This document shows positions 32,297 to 44,261 of a stretch of 64,000 nt of DNA, one piece after another. The translations under genes and the position numbers were made by a program. Numbering within the stretch: position 1 is the stretch's first letter; every line of letters starts with the position of its first letter. This DNA is from Gongronella butleri (taxonomy: Eukaryota; Mucoromycota; Mucoromycetes; Mucorales; Cunninghamellaceae), in NCBI GenBank assembly GCA_025201375.1, contig JAIWZP010000007.1:496001-560000 (forward strand), in the 5' to 3' direction. The notes below the pieces were generated by a model that ran no database searches, was not told the origin of the DNA, and worked only from the letters and a program-made list of their open reading frames with translations.

Positions 32297-33379
32297 TGAA
32301 AAAGTGTTTGTTCGTTTGGGAATGCGGGGAAAGCAAAGGAAGGGCGGTTTTTTTTTTTTTATGGACTCGAGCTGACAATCGGCGGTTCTCACGAGGGTTT
32401 AAACTTTGTTATATTCAGCGTAGGTGCACAACCAGGGCCACTGAGTTGAGAATTGGCCCGAGCTTCCGGATCAATGCATGTCGGCTCATGGACTCCGCAC
32501 AAATTTTGGTAAAATCCATCTTGGCGCGCCAATGCGCTACGTGTTGCCCGCCGAACGCCCCACAATAAAGCAGCTTATCGCCTTGGAAGAGATAAGAGCC
32601 AGAGTAGGCGCGATTTGATTAATGACAAATGAGAGGGAGCAAACCATGCAAAAAGTCGACAACAAAGCATGAACGCCTTTGATTCGCGTGTTGCGTTACT
32701 TTTCCCGTTCGTATTTTAGCATGTATGATACGTGTAAGTGAGCATCCGTGGCCGCGGAGTTGCCACCCGGTTGCACCTCAGCAGCGTATCGCAGATGCGA
32801 GGTTTTCTCACGTAATTGCGATTTATTCGGATAAAAAGGCTTGATCTCGACAATGCTGCTCTTCGACCAACTAAAAGTGTTACGCGATCGACTTCGTTTC
32901 CTTTCTCTTTGGAGCAAGAAGGCGCTCCAATGCAGTAAAAAAAAAAATCCAGACAAACTAAAAAAAATATTGTCTCTTTGCACATGGGCATTTTTTAATT
33001 TACCCATTGACTTGTTTACAGCAATGCAGGTGTACTGGTGAAGGGATACTGTATACTGTACCACGAAAGTCAACTGTTGCCTGCTGCAGCAGCAAGGCAC
33101 CATTACAACAGTATTACTGTATACGGTATGTCGCCGAGGACATACAATAATATGGAGAGCGAAAAGCACATTAATTTTGCATTTCCGCGAAGCGCGAACT
33201 TCCCTTCAACTGAACCCTTCAAAATCGGGAGCGTTGCATCCATCATCACTTTGTCTTGCTCCTTTTTTTTTGGGTGAATCTCGGCAGTGCCCGTAAAAAT
33301 ACTGTAAATCGGACTAGAAACACACCCATCATTTTCATGTTTTTTTGTCTTAGAGCCTTACACAGTATTACAGTATGCC

Positions 33380-34570
33380 ATATTTTTGCACGCAAAAAAA
33401 AAGCGTTTGATCTGTGTATCGTCCATGTTTATTTCGACCTCGGTGAACAGAAACGGGCGCGTGCTACAGTATCATTTCAATGCCTGAAGCATCGCTCTAC
33501 TGTACTGTAAGTACACTGCACAAAAACGTACACATTTACGATGCTTTTACAGTAATGTAAACACCAAAGAAGAGCAGCGTGTTTTTCCGAGGTTTTTGCC
33601 GGCCTGTTGTGCCTCCAGAAACTTTTTTACAGCCTGCTCGCCCGCCAAATATGAAACCTGCGTTACGGCATAAACTACAGTACATCCTATGATACTGTAG
33701 TGCAGTAGTACAGTATGATAGTGCTCAAGACGAACCCGCCCGATTTTTTTTGGACCAGAAAATGCCAAAAGCCTCCTACAGTATTTGTACTACTGTACGG
33801 GTATTTTGCATTCATCTACTGTAGCCATCTGCATGGTCGACCCTGCTCAAAAATAGCCGCATCGAATTCAGTGCAAAATTTGCAACAAAAAAGCTTAAAA
33901 CCCCAATGCGCAACGACCACTTTTGAAAAATTCAGGGGTCACACATTTCAATCTCAGAAAATGCCAAATTTGTTAAATTTCGAAACTCCGAGTGATCAAT
34001 GCATCCCAAACAGGTAACTTCGACGAAACGCGATTGGCAGACAAAATGTCAGGTCACCCCAACTTAAAAAAAGCATCCAAAGAGTGATGCATGAACGGCG
34101 GTCGACTGAGAAAAGTGCCTACTTTGGGTAAGATTTTTTTTGCAAAAATTCAAGGTTTGAGACTTCCAAATTAAGTGCGTGGATTGCATAGAATTTTTAT
34201 TTTTTTCAGTACTGTATTTTTTATTTTGCACATTCATGTTGTGTGCTGAGTGGACTACCGTACTGCGGCACCAGGCAGGTGAAATGACCGATGCAAAATT
34301 TTCAAACCCAAGCCAGCGCGCTGCAAGTCATCCCATTAGATACTTTGCATCCCTGTTTGTTAGTAAAACCGCGATAAAAATCGGGGGCAGATTAGACCAT
34401 TATCGAGAAAATCGCGATTAAAATTTTTGATGAAAAAGTGAATTTTCTCTGCGAGTTTTAGCCATCCATCAATGAAACTGGTCTCATTCGACAAAGATTC
34501 AAGAGCTTCTTTTGACACGTTAAAGCACCGTGGAGTGTCGTCCTACTGTATCGGTTGCCAAGAATATGAT
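33380..34570 (+). repeat. Dispersed repeat family B, copy 1 (two separated segments)
   Basis: Segment one (about 33,385-33,500: TTTTGCACGC...GCGTTTGATC...GTGCTACAGTATCATTTC..ATGCCTGAAGCATC) and segment two (about 34,370-34,560: ATCGGGGGCAGATTAGACC...GATGAAAAAGTGAATTTTC...AATGAAACTG...CATTCGACAAAGATTCA) both match 59,258-59,575. There they are adjacent. Here about 870 bp separates them, rich in TACTGTA motifs. A short inverted third match to segment two lies near 34,745-34,800. Confidence 0.65.
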
Positions 34571-35139
34571 ACTGTACTGTATGTATCGAGGTTGAAAATT
34601 TTTGAATTGATGTTGTTTTTTGTTGATCATCAGCTACTGTACTACTGTACTACTACAGAGTAGTATCATAAGCGTACCGGTATCTATAAAGGTCACGCAT
34701 CGCTCGGGCAAGAAAATATTCTGGAAATGACGTCTGATCGTTCCCGTCTGATTTGACAACAACGATGCAAGAAGTTTCATTGCGATCGAAGAAAAATTTG
34801 ACCAATAATAATATGATAAGACTGTTGTACAGTATGTGCGTGCCAAACTGAAAATGACGATGATATGTTGTTGGATTCATCTCCACAACAATAAATCCAG
34901 CAAATGAATGAATGACCTTGGGATTATTTCAACATCCTGTTAAAAAAGCCGCGCCGAAGAAATTTACATACCGTACCCTATCATCATCATATGATACTAC
35001 TGCAAATGTTTTTTGGAGAGATGATCCGATCAAAGATTAAAGATTTTAATTTTGGATTATGGATTTGTATGATATCATACAGTATCATACAGTACGTAGT
35101 AAAAAAGCCTTGGAAAATTGCCAAAATTTTCGAAATTGT

Positions 35140-35520
35140 CGACAACTCGCTCGGCCTTGTCGACCTTACGGCCTCTGATTGTCGGATTTTGGAGCCGTAT
35201 GATAATATGGTCATGCTGCTCATCGGCGGGAGAAGAATGAAAGTACTGTATGAAACGCGTAAAATACTATTTGGCTTTGCTAGATTTCACTAGCTAGCGA
35301 ATACAGTTCTATGATACTACTACTGTAGAATCCCGAGATTTCTCGAGACTGAGTGATCCGATTTGCGTAAAACGTTAACATCACCGTTAGAAAAGAATTG
35401 TGCACGTACTTTCTGTTTAAAATCAACTGGTCCAAAAAATTTGGGACCAGCAGAACGTTAGATGAGCAAGTTTCTGAGTTTCTGACGGAGCGCCAGTTTC
35501 ATACTGTACGGTAGGCATAC
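35140..35520 (+). repeat. Family C repeat, partial unit
   Basis: The order GGATTTTGGAGCC, GCGTAAAATACTATTTGGC, TCGAGACTGAGTGATCCGAT, CAACTGGTCC and GAGCGCCAGTTTCAT parallels 36,200-36,425. It ends next to a purine-rich stretch of about 400 bp (35,580-35,900) that separates it from the tandem units. Confidence 0.65.
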
Positions 35521-35909
35521 AGTAAAGCAACAAGGGGTACCGGTGTTGTGTCTGGGCAATCCTTAGCATAGGTGAAGTGAGAGACAAAAAAAAGAGCAAT
35601 TGGGGCACCAAGCACCAAGAAAACGCGACAAACGCGTAAAAAAAGAAAGAAAGCAGGATAAAAACCTTTAATGGGTGTTAGTGCACTATTAGGGATATGG
35701 ATATGTGGACTTACCACTGGCAGACAGTGGTTTTAAAACGTGCAAAGTAAAAAGGAAAAAAAAAGAAAAAAAAGCAAAGAGATAAAGAAAGAAAGGATAG
35801 GGGCTGCGAAAAGCAAGAAAAGGGCAAAAATAGGGAAGAGAAAAAAAGAAGGAAAAAGGAAAAAAGGGGCACACAAAAAAAAGCACATTCCTGACACCGG
35901 TACAATCAT

Positions 35910-36820
35910 GATGAACATTTAGTCTCGTACATACAGTACATACTCTACCCGCGGCAACGGCTGAGTGCCCCGACAATTGAGACACCTCAAATGAATCAGC
36001 GGGCAAACGCGGCAAAAGCGCTTGTGGATTGGGGGCATCATCGCGGCGAGTTTTCGGCGAGTTAGTCTCCGGAGGTCGTTTTGGTTCTGCTTTGGCCCTG
36101 GATTTATGCAAAGTGTATTTTCTCAGGACTGAGCGATTCAATCTCTGCGAAAACCTGGAATCATCGAAGTTCTGAGTCGATTATCTACTGTAATGATCTG
36201 AATTTGGAGCCAGATAGTCAAACTCATCAGGAGGAGCGCGTAAAATATTATTTGGCGCTGCGGTTTCACTACAGTAGCAAACACGAATCTCGAGATTTAT
36301 CAGGACTGAGTGATCTGATTCACGAACAAAATTAACACCGTTGGAGAATTGGGTCTACCATCAACTAGTCCAAATTTGGGGCCAAGTGATCAAGTTTCTG
36401 AGGCAGCGCCAGTTTCGTAGGCGTAAAGGGGGTAAAATCACGACCATTTGGTCTCGTACCGCGGTAACGGCTGAGCGCCCCGACGCGTGAGACATCTCAA
36501 ATGATTCAGTGTCCAAACGCGGTAAAAGCGCTTGTGGTTTGGGGACATCGCGTCAAGATCTTGACGAGATAGCCCTCACGGGTTGATTTGGCCCTGAATT
36601 TGTATGCAAAATGCATTTTCTCAGGACTGAGTGATCCGATCTAAGAAAAAAAATTGATATCGTCGATGTTTCGTGTTCAGCATCCTCTAGCTCAAATACT
36701 GTATAGGACCCGATGACCAAGATCCAGAAGACCCGCTCAGCAAAAGAGGGTAGGCTTTTCCATTCTGGTAGCGTACGCGACAATGACGCAACGTATTGAC
36801 GCGCGAGTTATCTCAAATGA
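35910..36820 (+). repeat. Family C imperfect tandem repeat, unit about 505 bp
   Basis: Unit one starts near 35,910 and unit two near 36,440. Matching blocks are CATTTAGTCTCGTAC / CATTTGGTCTCGTAC; GCGGCAACGGCTGAGTGCCC at 35,951 / GCGGTAACGGCTGAGCGCCC at 36,461; AAACGCGGCAAAAGCGCTTGTGG; and TTTTCTCAGGACTGAG at about 36,118 / 36,617. The offset is 499-510 bp. The sequence is non-coding and drifted. Confidence 0.75.
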
Positions 36821-38537
36821 ATCTGTTGGTGGCGATCCAGCTATGATTTGTGGTGGGCAGCGTTGAAAATGTGGAAGTTTGTGAAACATTGCTTGTTTCG
36901 ACATTGGAGTGATCGACTTTTTGAGTTTTAGCTTTTCTTGAAAAAAGGAAACGTCGAAGTAGCCAAATGGTATAGGTTTGGGGGATTGATTGAGTGACGT
37001 CGGTCACTAATTTGCTGAAGGGCAGCGTGTTTCCGCCTGACACGCATCGCAAACCTCAAGGTACGGCAGAAATGCTGAAATGAGCAATGCCTCGTGTCTG
37101 TTTCGGGGCATGCTGCATTGACGACGTGGACGCGTGCCTTATTTTTTTTTCGCAATCCATTTGCTGATCGTGCAGACGCGTGGCTAAAATGCTTGTTTTA
37201 TTGAATTGTTTCATTTGCGCGCCCCATTTGCCATTACACTGCATGAAGACCGTTATGCTAACCAGCGGGGGCAGGCTACGCGTTTAGCCGCCTGGAAACA
37301 CGAACAGCAGTATCGTTGTTTCAGTCGCACGATCAGTGAATGGACCTCAAGTTTCCAAATCAATTCACATCGTGCAACACTGGTCTCGGTGCGTATCCTC
37401 GGGTTTTACCTGGACCTCGTGGCAAACCATTTTCAACTCAACAAACCCAGCTTGCGGTGTGTGATGGGCCTGAAGAGCTCATTTGCCGCCATGGTGTGAA
37501 TCCATCCTACTTCCCTTTTTGCCCATTTCCATGTTGATTTGGCGGCTGACAAGGGAAAAAGAAAAAGAGAAAAAGAGCCGCACTGTAATGATCGCCCCAT
37601 CCCTCCCCTGAGACACGCCCTGGTTCAGGCGCACAAAGAGCCAAAATAAAAAAAAAAGTGGTGTCCAATCCCGTTTCTCATTGTCAAGCACGCTGCCTTC
37701 CATTTTTGACGGGGACAAGTGATCTGCCTAGCCAATTGGCGTAAGGGATGAAAACAGGTTGACATGACCTTGGGCCTCCGCGCTCATTGTATATATAAAA
37801 AGAGGGCGAATTGAGTTGGCGACAACCCAAAATCTTTTTTTAGCAACCTGGTGATGTGGTTGTGCTACATGTGGCCCTCCAAGGTGTGCCCAACGAGAGC
37901 ATCGTGATCCAGAATGAGTAAATTGGGCTAGACTGCTCCACATGTTGCCCTGACTACCTCTCTCTCTTTTTTTTTTTTTTTTTGCTTTACGTTGTCCCTT
38001 GCCCTTTGCCCTTTTTGATTGGAGACGCGACACGGCCTCCTCCCTCCCCACGCAAAAGTCAAGGAGGGGAAAGAGAGAGGGAGCGGGCCGAGAGAAGGGA
38101 GGGGGCGAGGGGGAAAAAGCCTGTGTTTCTAGCCAAAAAGACGAGATTGCACCGAGAATGGAGTGGCCAAGCGGGTCGCGAAAGCAATGTGTGTAACGGG
38201 CTGATGAACAGCACAGAAAAATTAAAAAAAAAAAAAAAAAGTGCTAGGTTCCCCCTCCTTTTTTTGACCCTCTCTTTTTCATTGCATTTTCATTGTTTAT
38301 TCCACTTTTTTTTCTTTTTCTTTGACTCTTCTTTTCTTGCATGGCATTCTAGCTAGTTGCCTTTGTCCGTCGCTCCTTTCCTTTCGTTTCTAGTCTCTTG
38401 CCCCCCATATCCATTCATTCCTTTGACCACATACTCCACTCTTTGTCCCCTCCCCCCTTTTTTTTATCCTTCCACGTCCTTGCATATTCCTCTCGTTTCT
38501 AATATCGCCCGTCCTCTTTTCGTCTCTCTATTCCCTG

Positions 38538-38626
38538 GTAAGTCGTGGCTCACCCGTCAGTGCCAGACAAGCAAGCTAACACGCCGAAAAACACGCGCGT
38601 CTGGTTCCCCTTTCATATTTTTTTAG
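38538..38626 (+). other. Putative 5'-UTR intron of the RhoGEF gene
   Basis: The donor GTAAGT at 38,538 follows a long pyrimidine-rich leader; the acceptor TTTTTTAG ends 7 nt before the ATG at 38,634. Confidence 0.55.
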
Positions 38627-38633
38627 TATTACT

Positions 38634-41600
38634 ATGCTTTCTTCCACGTCGCTCACGCCCTCATCGACCTCGTCGCCCTTCAATTTCAGCCCTGCCACGT
38701 CCACGACGTCGTCGCAGTCTTCGCAAAGCTCGGCACCGGTCAAATCGTCGCGTAATCTGCTCACCGACTTGCAAGAAGCCGAATCGACGTATATGGCCAC
38801 TTTGCGCATCATTGACTCGGTAAAAAGAAAAAAAAATCTAAAAGGGGGGGAGCCCACTCCACGGGTCCGGCACACCCATGGGTTAGCAGAGACTTTATTT
38901 TTGCTCCCTAGCGCTAAATGTGGTCATTTATTTTTATATTTCCTTGTCTCCTTGTTAGCAAATCGCCCCTCTCTGGATGAAGCAGACGGCTCAGGCTGTG
39001 CCTGAGTTCACCGAGCTGATCAAACACGTACGCGACCTTGTTATGGTCAACAAGCAATTCGCCGCTGTAAGTGAAACACCCAGGGCCGCATCACCCCGAC
39101 AAAACGTAACAAGCTCATCTCTTTCCTTTCCCCTCCCCCGAAAACCCCTTTTTATTTTTTTCCCTCGCCGCTAGAATCTCTCAAAGTACACCAACAATGC
39201 GCCTCATTCTGGCCAGGCATTAGGCGACACGCTCATGCAATGGGTAAAAAAGTGAAAAAACAGTAAAAAATCAACGAAAAAAAGGCTCATGTTGCTCATT
39301 TTTCCCCCATCCAGGTGCATGATCTCGAAGTGCCCTACGCCAACTATGCGCGATCGTATATCCCCAATCTTAATAACCGTCAAGATATCCTGGCCAATCG
39401 CTCCATTAATCAGCTGTTAAAGGTAAAGGCGGCCCCTTTGTCGTTCTCTCCATCTTTGGATTTTTTTTCCCCTAATCGCTCCATTCTTTCTTCCCCCCCT
39501 CTTGCCTCTCTTTTTTTTTTTTTAGGATTTGTCAACGTCGGCTTCTTACGACATTTCGCTCGAATCGCTGTTCAATGCGCCGATTCAGCAGCTAAAGTAT
39601 TATCATGGGCTTTACACACGTCTTTTGGACTCTGCCGACGTGTCTCGGCCGGACTACAAGCCATTGGTGGATGCGACGAAGCGTCTGGACACCATTCTTG
39701 CGCTTGCACCACACCAAGTCAAGATGGGCCATCCGACGCTGCCTTCGACACCGCCGCCACCCCCCGCGATTCAGACGGACATGCGTCCAGCCGGGCCAAA
39801 GAAGAAAAAAAGCTTTGTTCGCCAGGAGGATTTCTTTGCCTATTACACCGAATCTGGCGAGGTGTCGCCCCTGGAAAGCAGCTCTGACGAGGACGACAGT
39901 TTTGAGGGTTATGGCCGATCTTCTGGCAACAGCAGCAGCAACAAAAAGGCGCCGGCCGAGGATCTTGCCAACATCCAGCCACGTTCGGTGAAGATCCTTC
40001 CTCAGGTGCCTGCGGTGCCTCCCGCCCCGCAGCAGCCATCGGAACCCATGAAAAAAGTGGCCAATGGCCCGCCACCCGCGCAGGACGCTGTGCAAATGAC
40101 GTACATCAAGCCTGCCACGGCCAGGATTGATTTGCCCATGGCTTCTTCGGCGGCTGCTCCTGCTGGTCCGGCGCCCAATGCCGGCCATGTGGATGCGGTG
40201 CGCGCGGCATTGACCACAGGCCCACCATCGCCGCAACAACAACGTAATTTGACGACACCATCGCCTACAACGATGGAATCGCCAACGCGACCCGTGTCGC
40301 CTCGTGCCGTTCAAGTGCAGCAGGCCGTGACGCCTGTGGCCGCCATGCAAGCAATGCCGCAAAAGACGAATGACTACTTTTCCATGCCGAAATCGGGCTC
40401 TGTTGGTGGTGGGTCGCCTCAATTGACGCCTTCGCAATCTTCGCCGCAGCAAGCCATGCTTCCGCGTACGTCATCCAAGCGCAACAATAATAACAATGCT
40501 GGAAATCCTCCATCGGAGCGTTCGGTAGCGGTTAATGTGGATCCCACTGCGCGAGTTGCTGCATCCAATCGTCCGCCTCCCCCTCCGGCCATGCAGCAAC
40601 AATCTCCTCAACCGCGTCCAGGTGCACCCCACGCGCGTCCGCAGTTTTCTCCTTCGTCGCCCACGCAACAGCAACAACCGTTCCCTGGATGCCCACCCAT
40701 GCAATCGTATGGAGCTGGGGGTGCGCCTCTGCCGCCAAACAAGAATGGAATGCCATTGGCTCGCTCGTCGTCACGCAACACCGACCAACAACAGGGTATG
40801 CCACCTGGCATGCCTCCTCAATTCCGCCCCAATGGCCCGCCATCGCCTCACCATCCCCATCAGGGCGCGCCTCCTCCTCCAGGCATGATGCATGCGCCAC
40901 GTCCATTGCCGCCCGGTCCACAGCCTCCCTTCCAGCAGCAGCAGCAGCAGCAGCCACCTATGCAACAAATGCATGCCATGGGTGGTGGCCATCGCCCTCC
41001 TCCCTCGCCTGGAGGTCCCATGCGAGGCCCTCCTCCTCCTCATGTCGGCTTTGCTCCTGGACCCCATGGGGGCCCCAGTGGTGCGCCCATGCCTCCTCCA
41101 CCCAACATGTCTCCCAGTCGATCCCTTGGAACACGCACGCCGCCACCAACCAATGGCAACATGATGGTCCCTCCATTGTCGCCACGCACACCGCCTCCAT
41201 CCGGCATGGATGATGCGCAACACGGTGTGAAACAAGTGCTCTTCAACAACAATCAATGTGAAGTGTTCCATTGGAAAGCCCAATCGTGGTATGCCGTCGA
41301 AGGCAAATGTACCATTCAGGTTCGCTTGACTTTTAATGGTCGTTCGTGTCTGGCCGTTCAATTGCAGCCGTCTGGCCAGATGTATTTGAATGCGTGGATT
41401 CTGGCTAGCATGGTCATCAGCCAGCCATCACCGACTGATGTGAGCGTGTCCGTCACCATGATGGCAAAGCAAGAAAATTACCTGATGCATTTCAATCACC
41501 CTGCCGAGGCCTCCAATTTGCTCGCCATGCTGCAGCGCATGCATCACGAGGCGCGCACCAACCCGGACCCTCCGCAGCGCTCGTCTCCCAATGGAGGCAT

Positions 41601-42018
41601 GCCGTCGGCCGTGAATCTGCGTCGCCAGGAAACAACCGCCGTCGAATTGCGCGACGACACGCCTTCTGTCGAGGATGTGCCACAGACCCTCAAGCCTGTC
41701 TTCCAATGCAAGCTCAAATTGTTCGTCCAGAGCGAGACGTCAAAGTGGACACCCATGGGCTCCACGGCCATGAGGATATCCCAGCAATTGCCCAGCCAAA
41801 AGATGCACATCTACATCCAAGACGACAAGAACAAACTCGTCAGCTCCGTCGTCCGCAGCGGCAACGTCGAGCGCCTGTCTACAAAGCGCCTCACCTTTTT
41901 GCTCACCGATGAAAAAACAAAGACAAGCATCGTCTACCTGGTCCAGGTCAAGGACGAAAAGACAGGCACAAAGATCTACGAGTACCTAAAGACCCAGAAT
42001 GCCGCGCATGGCTGGTAA
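38634..42018 (+). CDS. DH-domain Rho guanine-nucleotide exchange factor with proline-rich linker
   Basis: Five exons (38634-38819, 38959-39066, 39175-39243, 39315-39422, 39526-42018) give 987 residues. After a Ser/Thr-rich N-terminus, a Dbl-homology domain spans about residues 38-215: NLLTDLQEAESTYMATLRII (first conserved helix), LVMVNKQFAA, and a late DISLESLFNAPIQQLKYYHGLY corresponding to the conserved C-terminal DH helix that contacts Rho. A disordered Pro/Gln-rich linker of nearly 400 residues follows, with SH3- and profilin-type PPPPP runs. The C-terminus has two beta-rich segments: QCEVFHWKAQSWYAVEGKCTI onward (about 745-850) and FQCKLKLFVQSETSKWTPMG onward (about 890-985). They read like PH or RanBP1/EVH-type folds (inference). 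No canonical PH follows the DH directly. It probably activates a Rho/Cdc42 GTPase in polarity. Confidence 0.82.
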
Positions 42019-42819
42019 AAAAGAAGAAAAAAAACGACGCATTTGTCCATTGGCTCTTTTTTTTTCTCTCTCCTTTCTCTCTCTTTTTCGCTTTTCTTTA
42101 TTATTTTGCGCCTTTTTTAAACATGTTATTCCACCCTCTTTCCATTTCTTCTTTTTTCTTTTCTTTACCTTCTCACGTCAATAAAGACTGCATCTCTTGA
42201 AACTAGACTCTTCAGTGGAGAGGCAATGTGGCCCTACGCTCATAAATCAAGCCGCGACGCTCATTTTCTCGACAATCGCCTCATTGAAACTAATTTTTTG
42301 TTGTGCAGCACGCCGCTTCGGCAGCAGAAGCTCAAGCAACAGCAGTCGGATGGACGCGCATCCGTTCCAGGCAAGGATGATGCGCTGCTTTAAAAAAATT
42401 AAACAGCGTGTATTCGATTTTTCTGGCGCTCCAGTGGTCCGATCTCTGTCAAATCTGAATTGGTCGTCCGCCACGGGCATCGCAATATTCCATCACGCCT
42501 TTAAATCTCAAAGATTAGTGAGATCTCGGCAACTTTGACATAAAAAGACATCATTGCTCGATTTTTAATAGTGCGTGTCATTTGGTGCGTTAACGCTAGC
42601 CGCGAAAACTTAATCGTCGATTCTTTACCTCGACGAACCCGCGAGGTGAATTTGGTGTTATTAAAACAAGCTTGTGCAGAGCGTGTTTATGACGAAATCA
42701 TGCTTTAATGAAATTAACAATAAACTGGGCGACCAGACACTGAAGTGCTCACAAAACGCGCCCAGAGGGACGTCGCAGGATAGAAACCCCGCGCGGGTCG
42801 CGTCTTTTGGCTCTCACGT
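42019..42819. other. 3' flank of RhoGEF and non-coding sequence
   Basis: A T/C-rich 3' region is followed by sequence with no recognised gene or clear repeat match. Confidence 0.5.
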
Positions 42820-43510
42820 ATGCTTGGCGCGCGTCACGCCCAAATCAAATCTTTGGCATGGCGAACGTCCAAATCAACAATTAAAAAATCATGTCTCCAG
42901 AATTGCGTCAAACTTGCACACAAGATGCATTAGCATGGCGAAACCGTGTAAAGCGGCAAAAGCGAGCGAGATTCATCTGTTCGTTGACGAGCAACGAGCG
43001 ATTTTCGATTAAACTTTGCTCGCAAATTGCGCCGGGAAAACGCGCTTTAAAACCTATTTTGACGCGTCCAAAAGAAAGCGACGCGCCAGGTGCACGGATA
43101 TGATTGAAACGCGACGCGTGTAACCCGACGACTGACGCGCTTTTTCACGCGTCGAAAACTTTATATGATTTTGAAACCGTATCGAACACGCCAAAAATTC
43201 ACTATTTTCATTGATCACTGATGGCCAACTACGCATGAGCTATGCTCTTTCTGATGATGCATTTTTCATCAAGCTACATGCATTTTTCGTCGAGTTTACT
43301 TTGTGATGAAAAATCATAACTTTTCGCGATTTTCGCGCAAGGTAGTCAATGGACTCTTGGTTTTTATTTGATTTTCGTCGGCGAATGAGGGTCGCGTACC
43401 ATGTGGTTGAATGGCGTGGCAATCTGAGGACCTAAATTTGACCATTTTCTACTCCTCGACTCTACCCCTAGGAAATTTGGCGATTTTCAACCCTCTTGAT
43501 TGCGCGCGAT
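42820..43510 (-). repeat. Dispersed repeat family A, copy 3 (inverted)
   Basis: Read on the minus strand it follows copy 2 block by block: AAATTTAGGTCCTCAGA (43,437 to 43,421), CAACCACATGGTA, AAGAGCATAGCTC...GTGATCAATGAAAA (about 43,250-43,200), TTTTCGACGCGTGAAAAA (about 43,160), CCGTGCACCTGG (about 43,100), GTTGCTCGTCAACGAACAG (about 42,990) and CAAGTTTGACGC...GGAGAC. There is no coding capacity. Confidence 0.7.
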
Positions 43511-44261
43511 CCAACGATCGCAGCGACTCGCGAGTGGGCTCATTCGAACGAGAAGGCTTGCTGCTGTTCGCTCAAGGAACATTTTTACATGCAGATCATA
43601 AATTCATCTGTGAAGCAGCCAAACTACAATAAAAACGTTTTAATCGCTATTTTCTCAATGGGCAGCCTAATTGTTCGCCATTTTTTATTGCACAACTCGC
43701 GCCTAATGGAGATGCAAAGCGTTATGCGATGCATTTGCACGTGTCGGCTCAACGTTTTCTGGGGTAAGCAATGCGTTGAATGCCAAAGCACTCCCAATTC
43801 CATTGTAATGGCTGTGCAAGCGACTAAGTTTATGTTGATTGTGATGTTAAAGACACCCATTTCGAGCGAGAACCATCATACAAAAGATTGGACGCGCAAG
43901 CCGGCCACTTGTCTAAGTTTACTTTTGAAACCTCGCACCAAGCCTGTATTTTAATCTGCTACGTGCCAGTGACGCGCTGCATTTCCGGTCTGAGAAGCGC
44001 GGTGGAAAGCGACGGCTTCGATGCCATCGGATGGGCACGCGTTCATTCACAGTGTGCTTCCATTCCACGCTTTTATGCGCATGATGGCTGCGGCTGCTGA
44101 ATTCAAAGCGGAATTCCATCATGGCCCAACACTGGCCCGGTGCCCAAAAAAGGCAATGGGTGGCTTGCACTGACTTTTTTTTGAAGGGTGGGGGAGGGAC
44201 AGGCTGGTCCGTTTTTGCTTACCTTTTTTTTTTTCTCTGTTTCCTTTTTTTTTCACTTTCC
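43511..44261. other. Non-coding region upstream of mL58
   Basis: I can support no gene. The last 60 bases are T/C-rich and probably form the mL58 promoter and leader. Confidence 0.5.

Larger units (their letters stand above)
33040..36710. repeat. TACTGTA/TACAGTA motif island 1
   Basis: TACTGTA or its complement TACAGTA occurs dozens of times, often inside the near-palindrome GATACTGTATC. Examples are at about 33,046, 33,115, 33,470-33,515, 33,676-33,715, 33,776-33,800, 34,550-34,580, 34,632-34,660, 35,078-35,095, 35,315, 35,502-35,524, 36,187, 36,271 and 36,696. Elsewhere in the window such motifs are scattered singles, apart from the island at 58.6-60.2 kb. Confidence 0.75.
32297..38537. 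other. 6.2-kb gene-free, repeat-rich block
   Basis: No gene is supported between the PHYHD1-like and RhoGEF genes. 32.3-33.0 kb has nothing recognisable. 33.0-36.7 kb is dominated by the repeats listed separately. 36.8-38.0 kb has nothing recognisable. A purine-rich tract lies at about 38,055-38,120, and a T/C-rich leader of the RhoGEF gene follows. Confidence 0.6.

Noticed and set aside
35423..36141. Possible minus-strand gene spanning 35.4-36.1 kb
   Set aside because: The frame overlaps family C tandem repeats and the purine-rich insert. The same pseudo-peptide (SVLRK...LH) recurs at 36.6 kb because the DNA is repeated, not because it is coding.
39592..40452. 286-codon minus-strand Arg/His-rich frame
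   Set aside because: It is the antisense shadow of the proline-rich linker of the RhoGEF; simple codon bias explains it.
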